Of a stretch of 64,000 bases of DNA, positions 20,587 to 31,750 are shown piece after piece (within the stretch, counting starts at the first letter, position 1; each line of letters begins with the position of its first letter). The notes beneath the pieces were generated by a model. That model saw nothing but the letters and a program-made list of their open reading frames with translations. It was not told the DNA's origin and did no database searches. The translations under genes were made by a program, and so were the position numbers. Origin of the DNA: Hysterangium stoloniferum (taxonomy: Eukaryota > Basidiomycota > Agaricomycetes > Hysterangiales > Hysterangiaceae). The stretch lies in the NCBI GenBank assembly GCA_015178975.1, contig WHVD01000003.1, forward strand, positions 434,001-498,000. Direction: 5' to 3'.

Positions 20587-21840
20587 TCAATCCAATAATA
20601 TATCTTTGTACACTATATTTGCTGTTCTCTTTGTCTCCTTTAATAATATTTTTATCCTATTCCAACTTCTTCCCCTTGAAAGTCCCACATACAATTGCCC
20701 ATGTGCAAACACTGCCATTCTCAAATCTATTCCCACCACTTTCAAAGACTGTCCCTGTGACTTGTTAATTGTCATTGCAAATGCCAACTGCGCTGGAAAC
20801 TGAATACAATGCAGTTTAAATGGCAGTTGATCATCATTTGTAATTATTTTGATCCATGAAAGAAATGCCAGTTTCCCAGTATATGGTCCAGTTAAAATCC
20901 ACACTTGAAGCAAATGATTTTCGATTTTTACTAGTCACAATTGTATCCCATTGAAAAGCCCCCTCTGTGGATCTATGTTCCATAACAGCATTAAAGGTAC
21001 TCCTGGCTTCACCTCAAGTCAACTTGGTGAGATTCCACCAAAATTTAGGCTGTTCAAATACTCTACAGGATACATCTCTGTCTCACTATCTCCCTCTGCA
21101 GTATCAGCACTATGGTACATGCGACTCTCCAGGGAATTTATTCAGAAGTTCTGAATTAATCTCATCTACTTCTGAATTCCTTGGACACAGAATTGCCCAG
21201 TCTAAGAAGTCTTCATCTTGCCAATCTCTTTGGTCTCTATCCACATAGATGTCTGGATATATCTCTGCAATTAGATTAGACATTTCTGGACCACAGATCA
21301 TATGAGGAGGGATATCCATTGTATGATCCAAAGGTAAATCCTTCCCATGGCCTATATCCAATAGCCACTGAGCAAACTGTTGACTGTCTGGATCATCCTG
21401 GTCCACCCGCATATTCTTTTTCAAGAACAGTACCTTGATATCCTTCCACAGTTCTGATTTCTGGATACATTGTTTAATGATCTGTTCTTTTGGACCCTTT
21501 AGTACAACAGGCAAAGTCTGCTGAAAGTCACCTCTCCAGGTAACAGGAATCCCTCCAAAGGGAAGATCCTCCTTGTCTAATAAATCCCTTAGGGTTCTGT
21601 CAACTGCCTCACATGTGAAATGTGACTGCATTGGAACTTCATCCCAGATAATCAGTCGGACTTTCTTCATGAGCTCTGCTTTTTCTGAACCCTTTTTGAT
21701 ATGACATAGAGCATTTTTCTCACAGGGAACAGGGATTGAAAATATGCTATGAGAAGTGCGACCACCCTTGAGAATCATTGATGCAATTCCAGAAGATGCC
21801 ACACAAAGCACAATATAGCCTTTGGCACGATGTAAGATAT
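20587..21840 (-). pseudogene. Helitron B helicase core and C-terminus
   Basis: Two frames. The frame 21856-21110 reads GYIVLCVASSGIASMILKGG, LIIWDEVPMQSHFTCEAVDR, GGIPVTWRGDFQQTLPVVLK and AILCPRNSEVDEINSELLNK (motifs Ia to IV). After a break, 20913-20587 reads AQLAFAMTINKSQGQSLKVV, GIDLRMAVFAHGQLYVGLSR and ends YKDILLD. Helicase motifs V and VI are therefore present but out of frame with the core. Confidence 0.9.
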
Positions 21841-22793
21841 GTTGTGCTGTGAGCACAAAATATCTAACGTGAAAAGATGAGTAAAATATGATGATATTCT
21901 AGGTGTAAAGGGTCGAGTAGTTTACCACTCAATGTGCGATTGTTATTGACTAACAATAGTGCAAAGTACAATCGACTAGTAGTTATAGGTAGTCAAGATA
22001 TAGATTACGATTGACCTTTAAGGTGCGATCAGTAGATAATTACAAGGGCAGATTGACCTTACGGTGTGATCTGACTGTGTAGCTAGCTGGGCCGATGGCC
22101 AAGTAGATAAGAGAAAGTATATATTGCAAGAGAGAGAGAATATCCTAAGAAAGTGAGCTACGATAGATATTCTTACCACACGAAGCAAGAACTTGAAGTC
22201 GAGTCGAATAGTAGTAACTAACTTTGACTGTTACAGTGCGAAGTGTGATCAGGGAAGAGAGATAGAGAGAAGGTTTGTCTTAGACAAGACCCTGAACCAG
22301 TACTTGTGTGTGCAAGTGATGGTTGTCAGGGTTGAAAGTGTCTAAGTTTTTCATGTGTGACTACTACTGTGACATGCACATACTTCTTGTGGGCTAGAGT
22401 GCCCACAAGCATACATGGACTCTCGAACTAATAAAAAGGGATATGACCCGTATTTATGAGTGATAGAAAAGAAAATAAAAATATAAAACATAAAGGAAAT
22501 AATGGAATTATAAAGTGGCTAAGGGGTAAGGCTTAGAGTCTTTAGTTGTGCCTCCTATGTGACCTATCCTTCACACTAGGGAACTTGGGAGGCTTTATAT
22601 ACAGCAAAACTATGAGTGGTGCAATCTTAAAGAACAAAAGCACATGTTGAGGACAATAGGAAAAAAGAGGGACAATGGGAAAAAGAAGGACAATGGGAAA
22701 AAGAAGAACAATGGAGGGCTCAATACAATAGGACGTGTGATGTCACACATATTGATGACAAGATCACAGTGTAGGGAGTCTCACTTCCTTACA
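21841..22793 (-). mobile_element. Solo LTR, family E, with hairpins
   Basis: About 953 bp between the helicase codons AHVCH and ILHRAKGYIV of Helitron B. Ends are TGTAAGGAAGTGAG and GCTCACAGCACAACA on the minus strand. The right flank is ATGAC and the left flank keeps only ATG, so one TSD copy is eroded. A TATATAAAGCC box on the minus strand at about 22595-22605 marks the promoter. Downstream lie the conserved GAGTGCCCACAAGCATACAT zone and then a hairpin cluster at 21915-22230. Confidence 0.7.
21915..22230 (-). repeat. Hairpin cluster in LTR-E
   Basis: Inverted repeats include ATTGTTA/TAACAAT (21939-21957), GAT-ACCTT/AAGGT-GATC (about 22009-22030), CAGAT-ACC/GGT-ATCTG around ACCTTACGGT (about 22049-22073) and GTAAC/GTTAC (about 22213-22233). 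The ACC...GGT loop motif is shared with 12950-13330. Confidence 0.65.
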
Positions 22794-22817
22794 ATGACAT
22801 ACATGTGCCAGAGTATT

Positions 22818-24107
22818 TGTTAGGATACACACACAGGGCGGGTCTCTGGAGAAACCCGTGGGATATCTGGTAGGACTTGGCTTCAGCTTATAGGCTGCAC
22901 TGTCATGAACGTACAAACTCAAATTTCGATAATATTCAATTTAATATTTCTTCGACTTTCCGACTCGACTTCCAATTCGACTTCCAATTCGACTATTCTT
23001 CGACAATATCTTCGACAATCTCGAATATCTTCGACTTGTCTCAGGTTGATGTCATTGATGATTTCATTTTGATATCATATTATCATCATAGGTAAATGAT
23101 ATATAGTATATAAGGGCAATGATAGGAACGAAGGAAGTCAGTCAGAAAACCTGTATTATATTGTGTTATTACTGTATTACATAATTGTCGAACTTTTCCG
23201 AGTCCATCTTTGACTTATTTATTCGTGAGCTTCTGTTCCTATCTTTGCCTCGTGCTTTATCAACAGGACGAATTAATACTTCGTCGAATGAGGCATCTTT
23301 ATTCGATATTGTTGAATATTCTTTGATTGTTTATTCGACTTTATTGAGTAAAATTTGATTTGTGACATGCGCCCTCACTAGATCGTATTGTCCAATTTCA
23401 AACAGGTGGACAGGAATCCCGGGGAGTCCGGGCAGGGTTCGTGAGTCGTAGGTTGGAGGTTGGAGGTCGTGGGTCGTGAGTCGAGATAGTTGAGAGAGAT
23501 AGATGTGCCGGAGCCTGTGGGCTCTGACTAGTGTGAGCGGTGTGAATCAAGTAGGGTTTTAGAGCGGAAAATGTTATTAGATTACTGGGGGGAATTAAGC
23601 TAATTTTCTGACTGGATTGTATGTACAACATCTGCCAGTTTATATAGACTGTGGAGTGAATGACATACCAAATCCAGTAATGACGAAACGAAACTAACAA
23701 ACATAAAACGGGAATAATAAATACCAAGTTTGGTGTTAGGAATGGGATGGAACGGAGCGGAGTCTGAATCGTGACAAAGCATAACCCATAATGGGAAATG
23801 GAGCGGGAGCGGAGTTCAAATTGTGACAGGTCATTTGACTAAAGCGGGAATGGGGCTCAATTAGAGCGGTGACGGGATTCTGAGCAGGGTCCGGTGACTG
23901 ATGTGTGGGACGAAGACGGACATAGACAGAGACGGAGTCCGGGGGAAGTCCGGTGACTGATATGTGTTGTAATGAGGTCGAATGTAACAAGTCTTGACAT
24001 AATGGAGTCCGGGCGGGAAATCCTATAAACAGACAATTGGTGCATGTAGGGTATGATGGCATACAGGTTAGTGCCCGGAGTCCGGTGGGATTGTCCGGTC
24101 GTAACAG
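22818..24107 (-). mobile_element. Solo LTR, family C, carrying a nested LTR-B (TSD GTATT)
   Basis: From TGTTAGGATACACACACAGG to TTGTCCGGTCGTAACA, with GTATT at 22813-22817 and 24108-24112. It entered Helitron B directly after the P-loop codons GKSFVWNT. Without LTR-B it is about 820 bp, matching LTR-C at 10794. Confidence 0.9.
22901..23367 (+). mobile_element. Solo LTR, family B, nested in LTR-C (TSD TGCRC)
   Basis: 467 bp from TGTCATGAACGTACAAACTC to GATTTGTGACA, flanked by TGCAC (22896-22900) and TGCGC (23368-23372). The one difference is a C/T-type transition on the other strand. Confidence 0.85.
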
Positions 24108-24112
24108 TATTC

Positions 24113-25071
24113 CATACAAAGGACTTGCCAGTGCCACCTGGACCATTCACAAAAAACAATTTGCCCTGCTGCTCCTCATCTACTGCCTTCATGATAGTTT
24201 CAAAGGCAGCTCGTTGTTCAGGATTGCACTTTTTAAGATTAGCTTGAGCACTGGCATGCTCAATATCAACATCATAATCTAACTGCTCCTTAATGAGATG
24301 GTTGCCAATAATCCCATCCCAATCATCAGTGCAGTTTGACATAGTTGGATAGTGTGAGAGGGACTTTCCAGAATAGCAGAGGATTTTATCAATCTCATAG
24401 AGACCAAAGTCATAAATGCTGTTTGGTGATGGATTGAGAATGCCATGTTCTTGCTGAAGTATAAACTTCAAATCATCACAAAGAAATACTTTAAAGTCAT
24501 TCCAGAGTTCATGGGGTTGTGCAGGGAGGACATGGTCAAAATGATAGCAAACAATCTGCGAAGTTGAACCCAGACTCTATGCGACTGGCTTCTGTGAGGC
24601 ACATGTGCCACTAGCGATCATCTTCAAGCAAACCACATGCAACACAGGCTTGTTGAAATTTGGGATAAGTCTCACTTTGAAAGGTCCTGAGCTGTTCAAA
24701 TGAGGTGGCACCTTTGACAACAGTGAGCAATGTATGGAGGTGGAATCTTTCCCCACTGGCAATATTAACAAAATGAATACACTCTATGGAAAAGCCACAT
24801 TGACATGGCTTCCATGATTTAGTCTTGGGTACAAATGTGAAATGCTCAGGAAAGTCCATATAAAATGTATCCTTGGCATACTGTCCATTATATCTAATGA
24901 GATCCTTAGCATTAGCCTCAAAATAAGCCATGAGAATTGTCCCTGAATGCTCTGTCTTTTGCAAAGCCTCAGCAGGACCTTGATCACCATCAAAAACTAC
25001 AGTGTTTTCCCCAGGGAGATGGACACGAAGTGCCATTACTGCAGGAACCTGGGTGTGGAGTTCATTATGCA
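24113..25071 (-). pseudogene. Helitron B linker and Walker A piece
   Basis: Reads PAVMALRVHLPGENTVVFDG and FTFVPKTKSWKPCQCGFSIE, then SGERFHLHTLLTVVKGATSF. After a frame change it gives YDFGLYEIDKILCYSGKSLS, CNPEQRAAFETIMKAVDEEQ and GKLFFVNGPGGTGKSFVWNT. The P-loop is intact and abuts the LTR-C insertion. Confidence 0.85.
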
Positions 25072-26462
25072 TTAATTGCCAGACAGACTCATGTGCACTG
25101 ACATAACATGCATCAAGGTACTGTTGAATCTCATCGGTGTTGTTCCAAATTCCATAGTTGTACGATCATGGCCCTTGTAACAATATTTATGCATGTACTT
25201 CATTGACCTATTGGTAAAGGTCAACTCCACATTGATGTAGCATTCAAAGGTGAGAATCAAAATAGGGGAGTAAGGGACAACATGCCTGTTGTCATATGTA
25301 AACTTGGGAGTTTCATAAACCCTTCCATTGTTAGGGCGACAGCATGTTGGATAGCCTTCCTCATTGACAATGGTGGCTTCACACCACTCCTTTGGATAGT
25401 ATTTACTACATTTCTTATCTACCATACAGGCAGCATTTGAATGATCAGTTCCACAGGGACCATGGGTCATGAGTTGCCCTACTAAATTAAATAGTCTGGG
25501 ATGTGTTTCAGGATCTGGAAAACAGGCAGAAACTATTGAGTCGACATCTTCTGGTGTCCTTGGCTTATTCTGGTTATCAAACCATATGAGGCAGTGCATG
25601 TGTGGAAGACCACGCTTTTGGAATTCAATAACATGGATATGAGCTACTGTTCTACCAAAGATATGATCTTCTGTGATCATCTTGAGCAACTTAGCCTTCT
25701 TGGCAGCAAAGACACAGAACACCAAATCAGGCTGATCAGCAGGGGTCTGGCCAGGAAGCAATTCACGGGTGACCTCCTCCCAATTGGGATTGGCAGTCAT
25801 AGTGATGAAGCAGCTGGCATTTCCATACTTGCGTGCAATTGCAAATGAATTCTGTAGATTTTGCCTCATATCCCTTGAACCCCCAGCAAATGAAGAAGGT
25901 AGTATCACCCTCTAACCAATATTATTAGCATCTGTATTGACAACCTGATTTGTAAATGCATCAACCACCTGGTTATAGAGTTCTGCATATAACCTTGGTT
26001 GATTATCCCTCAGAAATCTCAATCTGCACTGTTCTGTTATGGCCCAGGCATTGACAATATACTGCTGGAATAGCTTTTGTGCATAAAAAATGGTCATGGC
26101 TTCATTTGCTCTGGGAAATAGGCGATAGGCATAATATTCACATTGGGTCACTTTACAACTTTTATCTTCATCTTCACCTTCTTCATCCTGCTGTCCAGGC
26201 TGGGGCTGCCAATTTTGATTTATATAGGGAATGTCCCATGACCAACCACACTCACCCCTGGGGAAGAGCATGACATAATGAAGGGGTGTATAAATGGCTT
26301 GTGCATCATGCACATGATGGAACTGGCCACCCCTTCTCTGAACAATAATATCCCTTGGATCACCATGACCTGTGTCACCCTCTCCAGAGAGAATGACTGC
26401 AAGTTCATTACCGGTTGGAAGGTTGTACCATCGTGGATCATTAAAAGCCTTGTAGCTCAGCT
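25072..26462 (-). pseudogene. Helitron B Rep (HUH) domain piece
   Basis: Frame 25908-25072 encodes LQNSFAIARKYGNASCFITM, VIEFQKRGLPHMHCLIWF (HUH motif), QLMTHGPCGTDHSNAACMVD, and SMKYMHKYCYKGHDRTTMEF with the tyrosine motif. Upstream, 26313-25912 reads IYTPLHYVMLFPRGECGWSW and QCEYYAYRLFPRANEAMTIF. A stop at about 25915 separates the two frames. This is the best preserved Rep in the window. Confidence 0.9.
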
Positions 26463-26934
26463 ACCCTTTTCTCTCTCTTTTTCCTCTTCTAGTTACTGTT
26501 ATCATACTAGTACTGGCTTCTGTATTTTTGCATAGTTTTTACTAGATGATCCATGGCATAAGTTTCAGTAGAAGGATTCTGAACGGTCACTCAGGCTATG
26601 TCAACACATTAAGTACATGGGTAAATTAAGAATAAGGTAATACAGGCTGGTATCTGATTAGTAATGGTCAAAAAGCAATAGAATATCTGATTAGTAATGG
26701 TCAAAAAGCAATAGAATATCTGACAATGAGACATGAAGGACAAGGGAGGAGGATGCTGAGGTCAGAGACAATTATCGTGTCTGAAATAATACCTAAGTGT
26801 ATCAGCAAAAAACGTGACAATGAAAAGAAGAGAAGACATATAGAACGGCACGGGAAATGCTGACATGAAGGGCGCGGGAAATTCTATTGGAGGTGCATGG
26901 GAAATGTTTCCATTAGGGTGTATGAAATGGTTCC

Positions 26935-27215
26935 GCGCATGTGACAAATACTCCCACGCATTTCAAAAATGCTCCCACGGCATCGGAAAATACCTCCGTG
27001 CATGTGACATAATACTTCCACGCACGTGACAAAATACTCCCACACGTGGGACAAATACTTCCACATGTCACAAAATACCTCCGCACATTAAAAATACTTC
27101 CGTTTGCGTCACAAAATACTCCCATGGCACCACAAATGCACCCGTGCTGTCAGAAAAGCTCCCACGGCGATTAAATACTCCCGCAAATGCAGAAATGCAC
27201 CCGTGCTGACTAATT
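26935..27215. repeat. Degenerate minisatellite, about 22-26 bp units
   Basis: Roughly a dozen units of the type ACAAAATACTCCCACGCATG follow each other with strong variation (CTCCCACGG, CTTCCACGC, CTCCGTGC). The open minus-strand frames across it only reflect the repeat. Confidence 0.8.
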
Positions 27216-27842
27216 GAAGAATTTGGGTGCTAACACGCCCTCATTTCTGGGTGGCCTAATCAGGGAAGCCTTCAGGCGCTCCGCGCCCTCACGCATTGGG
27301 GCGCCTTCAGTGCCTAACAGTGCCCACCACCCACCGTACAACTTTACTATATATTGATTGATTGATTGATATTAGTTGCAAATACTCTCTGCTTGGATTA
27401 TCCAGGATTAATTATTAAGATATGTAATAATTTCCCTTTTTGGGAAATGAGATTATTCCCACAAACCCAACTTTGAAGTGCCAGGCAAGATTGATCCTGC
27501 GGGCACCAATGCTGTGGGAATAATCTCATGTGGATGTGTGGGGGTGCGGCAGGCACCTAAACTGCCAGACGTTCTGCACCCTCGCTAAACTGCCAGCCTT
27601 CTTTCCGGCTACGGTCGAGTTTTCTACAAAAACTGGGTTGTGAAAATGTATCACGTGAGTACCAATTGTATTCTAAACTTTATTTTAATCAACTTTCAAT
27701 ATGTGACACGTAATTGTCTTATCCTCGAGCTCCTCAGCATAGATCTATCGATGAGGTAAATGGAAGGTGAGGGCTTTCACTCTTTACTTACACTATCCGT
27801 TCCCATATTCACCCCTCTGATTCACCACATAAACCATCTGCT

Positions 27843-28139
27843 GTGTGCCCTTCAGAACCACAACAAACTCTGGGCTCTCATGTTCTGAAAGCTGTTTTAC
27901 ACGATCTACATGGCTCATTCCATGTGGAAGAGACTAATAAGTTTCTTTGCAAGCTCATGCCTCTCTCTGAAGACCAGATCCAGAAAATATATGAACACCT
28001 CCTGAAAAAAGGGCTGTATGACGTGGAAGTTAAGAGATGGAAAAATATGCCAAGATCTCAATCAGACGAAGAGGATATGTACCCCCATTTTGTGGAGATT
28101 GCCAATGCCATCAATGATTATGCTGACTGCAAAGGTTAA
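27843..28139 (+). pseudogene. FunK1-like protein kinase N-terminal fragment (tentative)
   Basis: The frame encodes GSHVLKAVLHDLHGSFHVEE, TNKFLCKLMPLSEDQIQKIY and SDEEDMYPHFVEIANAINDY, then a stop. The layout of a short helical start, a hydrophobic F-x-L-P segment and the S-E-x-x-M-Y-x-x-F-V motif resembles the region before the catalytic domain of basidiomycete FunK1 kinases. No kinase motifs follow, so this would be a fragment. The frame is open upstream without an ATG near 27843. It lies inside the insertion in Helitron B. It could instead be a small unrelated gene. Confidence 0.4.
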
Positions 28140-28702
28140 TGTTACTTCCTCTGGATAGCCCTCTCTAACTCATCTATCTTGGCCTGCAGTTTTTGTCTTT
28201 CTTCCATACCCTTTTGTATACCCGCTTCCATACCCTCTTCCCTACCCTCTTCCCTACCCTCTTCCCTACCCTCTTCCCTACCCTCTTCCCTACCCTTTTG
28301 TATACCCGCTTCCATACCCTTTTTTATACCCACTTCCATACCCTCTTCCATAGCAGTCTGCTCATGTTCTTTGAGCTCAGCTTCCCGCCGCTCTCGTGCT
28401 AGGCGAATCTATCACCAGCTATAAGCCTCCAAAAGAATCCCCATATCCAAGACACGCACCTCATCACAAACTCTATCATGTTCCTCGTGAAATTTTCCAG
28501 CGATAACCACAACTTGCTCCTGTCTTCGTTCGTGCCAGGGAATACCCGCCCACCCACTTTTGCTGTATTCTTCACCCAACCAAGCCTGCCCAACATCAAC
28601 ATCTTGAGACAAAGACCTGTTAACGCGAAATCTATATGCGTCTTCCAATACCCTCAAGACCATATCTGAATACCAGTAACACTGCCTACTGAAGTTTAAC
28701 AT
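28140..28702 (-). pseudogene. Repeat-rich reading frame with two stops, unknown family
   Basis: One minus-strand frame runs from 28702 to 28140, interrupted by TGA TAG at about 28411. The first half reads RVLEDAYRFRVNRSLSQDVD, GQAWLGEEYSKSGWAGIPWH and KFHEEHDRVCDEVRVLDMGI. The second half is a charged helix with GREEG repeated five times between two GMEAGIQKG copies, ending in a coiled coil (KLQAKIDELERAIQRK). Such EGxEEG tails occur in several nuclease-like and uncharacterised proteins, so no function is assigned. The DNA repeat (CTTCCCTACCCT) is a minisatellite at 28237-28290. Confidence 0.4.
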
Positions 28703-28739
28703 GTAACCTTGGAGTCTCTGCCTATGTCCTCAATCGTTC

Positions 28740-30038
28740 ATGTGCCTGGCGATAGAGTTCTATAAAGGGATTATATTGCTCCATCATATCCTGGAGGTCA
28801 GAAAAGGTTGGGTTGTTCAAGTTTCAATTTGCCCTGTGATTCTGCCTCTGCTGCAATGCCTGCCTCAGTCCATCCTCCTCTGCCAATGCAGGATCATGAA
28901 TGTAAAGCTGAGCATAACTACATGATACACCTTCTGTGTAAGGAATCAAGGCACCATGCTGGTGATACAATTCACCATGAATTTTGAAGACATATGGGCC
29001 ACCACCACCTTGCAAGACAGACTCATCTAAATTGACACCCAGTGATGTAAATGCAAATGCATTATTATATGCCTGAATATTTTTCCGAAATTCCTTGCCA
29101 TTGTTCTCAAGGAGTGACCTTAAAGTGTGAGGAACTAACTCAAGTATTGGGAGGGTCACCTTTCCTTGCTTGCAACACTTGCCAAATTTTGGATGTATCT
29201 TAGAACTATGTGAGAGATGCTCATCTATCCAGTGAAATGCTCCACAGTCTGGACACTTATATTCATATGTCCCAAGTCATGTCTTGGAAACCTGTCCTCT
29301 ACAACTGGCTGCTGTCCAATGGGTAATTGTGAAACAGGAGGCATGGCTGCAGGCTGTTGAATTGCTGGAGGTGGGAGAATGGCTGGAGGTGGGGCTAACT
29401 GTAGTGATTGTTGTTGTTGTTGAGCTGGATTTCCAGGTGGATGGTGAAGCTGTGGTGGTGTCCACTGTAATATAGGTTGTTGTTGTTGTTGTTGAGCTGG
29501 ATTTCCAGGTAGATGGTGGTACTGTGGTGGGGCCCACTGAATAATAGATGGTTGTGGTGGTGGTGGTGGTGCTAACTGCAAAATGGGTAGCTGTGCCTGG
29601 ATTTGTTGAACTGCATTAATGGGTGGATGATTATGGTGCAGTAGTGCAGATGGATGATTTTGTTGTACTGGCAGCTGTGGTTGTACAGGTACATTTCCTG
29701 GTTGATGACCATGGTGTGGATGTGGTGCTGACTGTAAAATTGGTGGCTGTGGTTGAGCAGGTTGTTGTAATGGTGGCAAAGCAGCATACTGAGTACGCAG
29801 AGCAGCCACTGCAACAGAACCAATTGCAGGCTGGATAGCTTGATTTACAGGTGCTAATTGGGCAGTTGGTGCCTGTGGTTGAGCAGTTGTATTTCTTTGC
29901 CTACAAATAGGTTGTTGTAATGGTGGCAAAGCTGCATACTGAGCATGCAAAATATCCATTGCAGCAGAGCCAATTGGAACAGAGCTACCTGCAGCAGAGC
30001 CACCTGCAGCAGACCTACCTGCAGCAGACCTACCTGTA
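28740..30038 (-). pseudogene. Helitron B N-terminus (Gln/Pro-rich, zinc motif, N-domain)
   Basis: From 30038 down: repeated GRSAAG, then ALPPLQQPICRQRNTTAQPQ, long Gln/Pro/His-rich low complexity, and RFPRHDLG. After a frame change come YKCPDCGAFHWIDEHL (CxxC zinc motif) and KFGKCCKQGKVTLPILEL, and NGKEFRKNIQAYNNAFAFTS. PYVFKIHGELYHQHGALIPY and DLQDMMEQYNPFIELYRQ follow. These match the N-domain of Helitron A in order. The Helitron joins LTR-C at 30039, and no convincing start codon is left. Confidence 0.8.
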
Positions 30039-30434
30039 GCAGTCACCAGACCCCACTCGGAAAACCCATCATCTCTCTAACTGAGCCCCATTCTGTTATA
30101 GTCAATGACCTGTCACGATTCGGACTCCGCTCCTGCTCCATTCCTATTATGGTTTTATGACCTGTCACGATTCGGACTCTGTTCCATTCCATTCCTAACA
30201 CCAAGTTGGGTGTTTACTTATCTCATTTTATGTTTGTTAGTTTTGTTTTCATTATTACTGGATTTGGTATGTTATTCATTCCACAGTCTATATAGTCTGG
30301 CAGATGTTGTACATACAATCCAGTCAGAAAATCAGCTTAGATTCTCCCCAGTAATCTAATACATTTTCCACTCTAAACTTCTCTCTGAATTACACTGCTC
30401 TTGCTGGTCAGAGCCTACAGGCTCCAACGCATCT
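30039..30434 (+). mobile_element. Outer LTR-C, middle part
   Basis: Begins GTCACCAGACCCCACTCGG, matching LTR-C about 230 bp from its 5' end, and runs to the CATCT where another LTR-C inserted. The LTR continues at 31751. Confidence 0.8.
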
Positions 30435-31745
30435 TGTTAGGATACGTATAGGGCAGGTTTCTGGAGAAACCCACAGGATATCCAGTAGGACTTGGCTTCA
30501 GCTTATAGGCTGCACCCTCGCTAGATCATGTTGTCCAATTTTAGACAGGTGGATGGGAATCCCGAGGAGTCTGGGCAGGGGTTGTGGGTCGAGGGGTCGT
30601 AGGTTGGAGGTCGTGGGTCGTGAGTCGAGATTGGTGAGAGAGATAGATGTGCCGGAGCCTGTGGGCTCCGACTAGTGTGAGCGGTGTAATTCAAGTAGGA
30701 GTTTAGAGCGGAAAATGTATTAGATTACTGGGGGGAATCTAAGCCGATTTTCTGACTGGATTGTATGTACAACATCTGCCAGTTTAAATAGACCGTGGAG
30801 TGAATGTCATACCAAATCCAGTAATGATGAAACGAAACGAGCAAAACATAAAATGGGAATAGTAAACACCAAATTTGGTGTTAGGAACGGGACGGAATGG
30901 AGCGGAGTCCGAATAGTGACAAATCATAAACCATAACGGGAAACAGAGCAGAAGCGGAGTCCGAATCGTCCCAGGTCATTTGACTAAAATGGGAACGGGG
31001 CTCTGTTAGAGGGGTGACGGGTTTTCTGAGTGGGGTCCAGTGACTGATGCGCAGGATGAGGTCGGACATAGACAGAGACGAAGTCCAGTGGGTTTTCCGG
31101 TGACTGAAACACAATGTAACAAAGTCGAACGTAGACAAGTCTGACGTACAGAGTCCAGTGGGAATTCCGGTAAACTGATAATGGGTGCGTATAAGATGCA
31201 GGTGTGTATAAGTTAGTGCCCAGATGTCATGAATGTACAAACTCAAATTTCAATAATATTCAATTTAATATTTCTTCGACATTTCTTCGACATTCCTTCA
31301 ACTTACCGACTCAACTTCCGACTTGACTTCCGATTCGACTATTCTTCAACAATATCTTCAACAATCTCAAATATCTTTGACTTGTCTCAGGTTGATGTCA
31401 TTGATGATTTCACTTTGATATCATATTATCATCATAGGTAAATGATATATAGTATATAAGGGCAATGATAGGAACGAAGGAAGTCAGTCAGAAAACCTGT
31501 ATTATATTATATTATTACTGTATTACATAATCATCGAACTTTTCCGAGTCCTTCTTTGACTTATTTATTCGTGAGCCTCCGTGTCCTATCTTTGCCTCAT
31601 GCTTTATCAACAGGATGAATTAATACTTCATCGAATGAGGCATCTTTATTCGATATTGTTGAATATTCTTTGATTGTTTATTTGACTTTATTGAGTAAAA
31701 TTCAATTTGTGACACCAGAGTCCGGCGGGATTTTTGGTCGTAACA
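30435..31745 (-). mobile_element. Solo LTR, family C, nested in LTR-C, carrying LTR-B (TSD CATCT)
   Basis: From TGTTAGGATACGTATAGG to TTTTTGGTCGTAACA, with CATCT at 30430-30434 and 31746-31750. It lies in opposite orientation inside another member of its own family. Confidence 0.9.
31225..31714 (+). mobile_element. Solo LTR, family B, nested in LTR-C (TSD CCAGA)
   Basis: 490 bp from TGTCATGAATGTACAAACTC to TTCAATTTGTGACA, with CCAGA at 31220-31224 and 31715-31719. Confidence 0.9.
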
Positions 31746-31750
31746 CATCT

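Larger units (their letters stand above)
26463..28710. mobile_element. Unclassified 2.2-kb insertion in Helitron B
   Basis: This DNA separates Helitron B codons HVKL and SYKAFNDPRW, which are adjacent in Helitron A (VRL-TYKA). It holds a 33-bp tandem duplication at about 26650-26715, a minisatellite, a GC-rich GGCGCTCCGCGCCCTCACGC stretch near 27280, a FunK1-like frame (+) and a repeat-rich frame (-). Both flanks show CTAC next to the junction, but a firm TSD was not found. It could be another transposon or captured host sequence. Confidence 0.5.
20100..30038 (-). mobile_element. Helitron B, interrupted (borders approximate)
   Basis: A second minus-strand Helitron of another lineage. It carries the Rep/helicase pseudogene 20587-30038, insertions at 21841-22793, 22818-24107 and about 26463-28710, and a 3' GC hairpin near 20440. 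Its right end joins the outer LTR-C at 30039 within a shared CAG, and its own 5' end seems truncated there. Confidence 0.65.
20587..30038 (-). pseudogene. Helitron B Rep/PIF1-helicase gene, broken
   Basis: Pieces on the minus strand: 30038-28740 (Gln/Pro-rich N-terminus, zinc motif, N-domain), 26462-24113 (N-domain end, HUH Rep, tyrosine motif, linker, Walker A), 22817-22799, and 21840-20587 (helicase motifs to the end NIVYKDILLD). In-frame stops or shifts occur near 28755, 25912, 25130, 24580 and 21000. It is less interrupted than Helitron A, and the 25072-25908 and 21110-21856 frames are long, so it decayed later or was hit less. The gene keeps GLPHMHCLIW, GPGGTGKSFVWNT and LIIWDEVPMQ. Confidence 0.9.

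Noticed and set aside
26762..27125. Small Cys/His-rich proteins on the minus strand
   Set aside because: The frames follow the 22-26 bp minisatellite, and composition alone gives the Cys and His residues.
29225..30046. Stand-alone Gln/Pro-rich protein
   Set aside because: It runs directly into the CxxC zinc motif and N-domain of Helitron B in the same direction, so it is that protein's low-complexity N-terminus.
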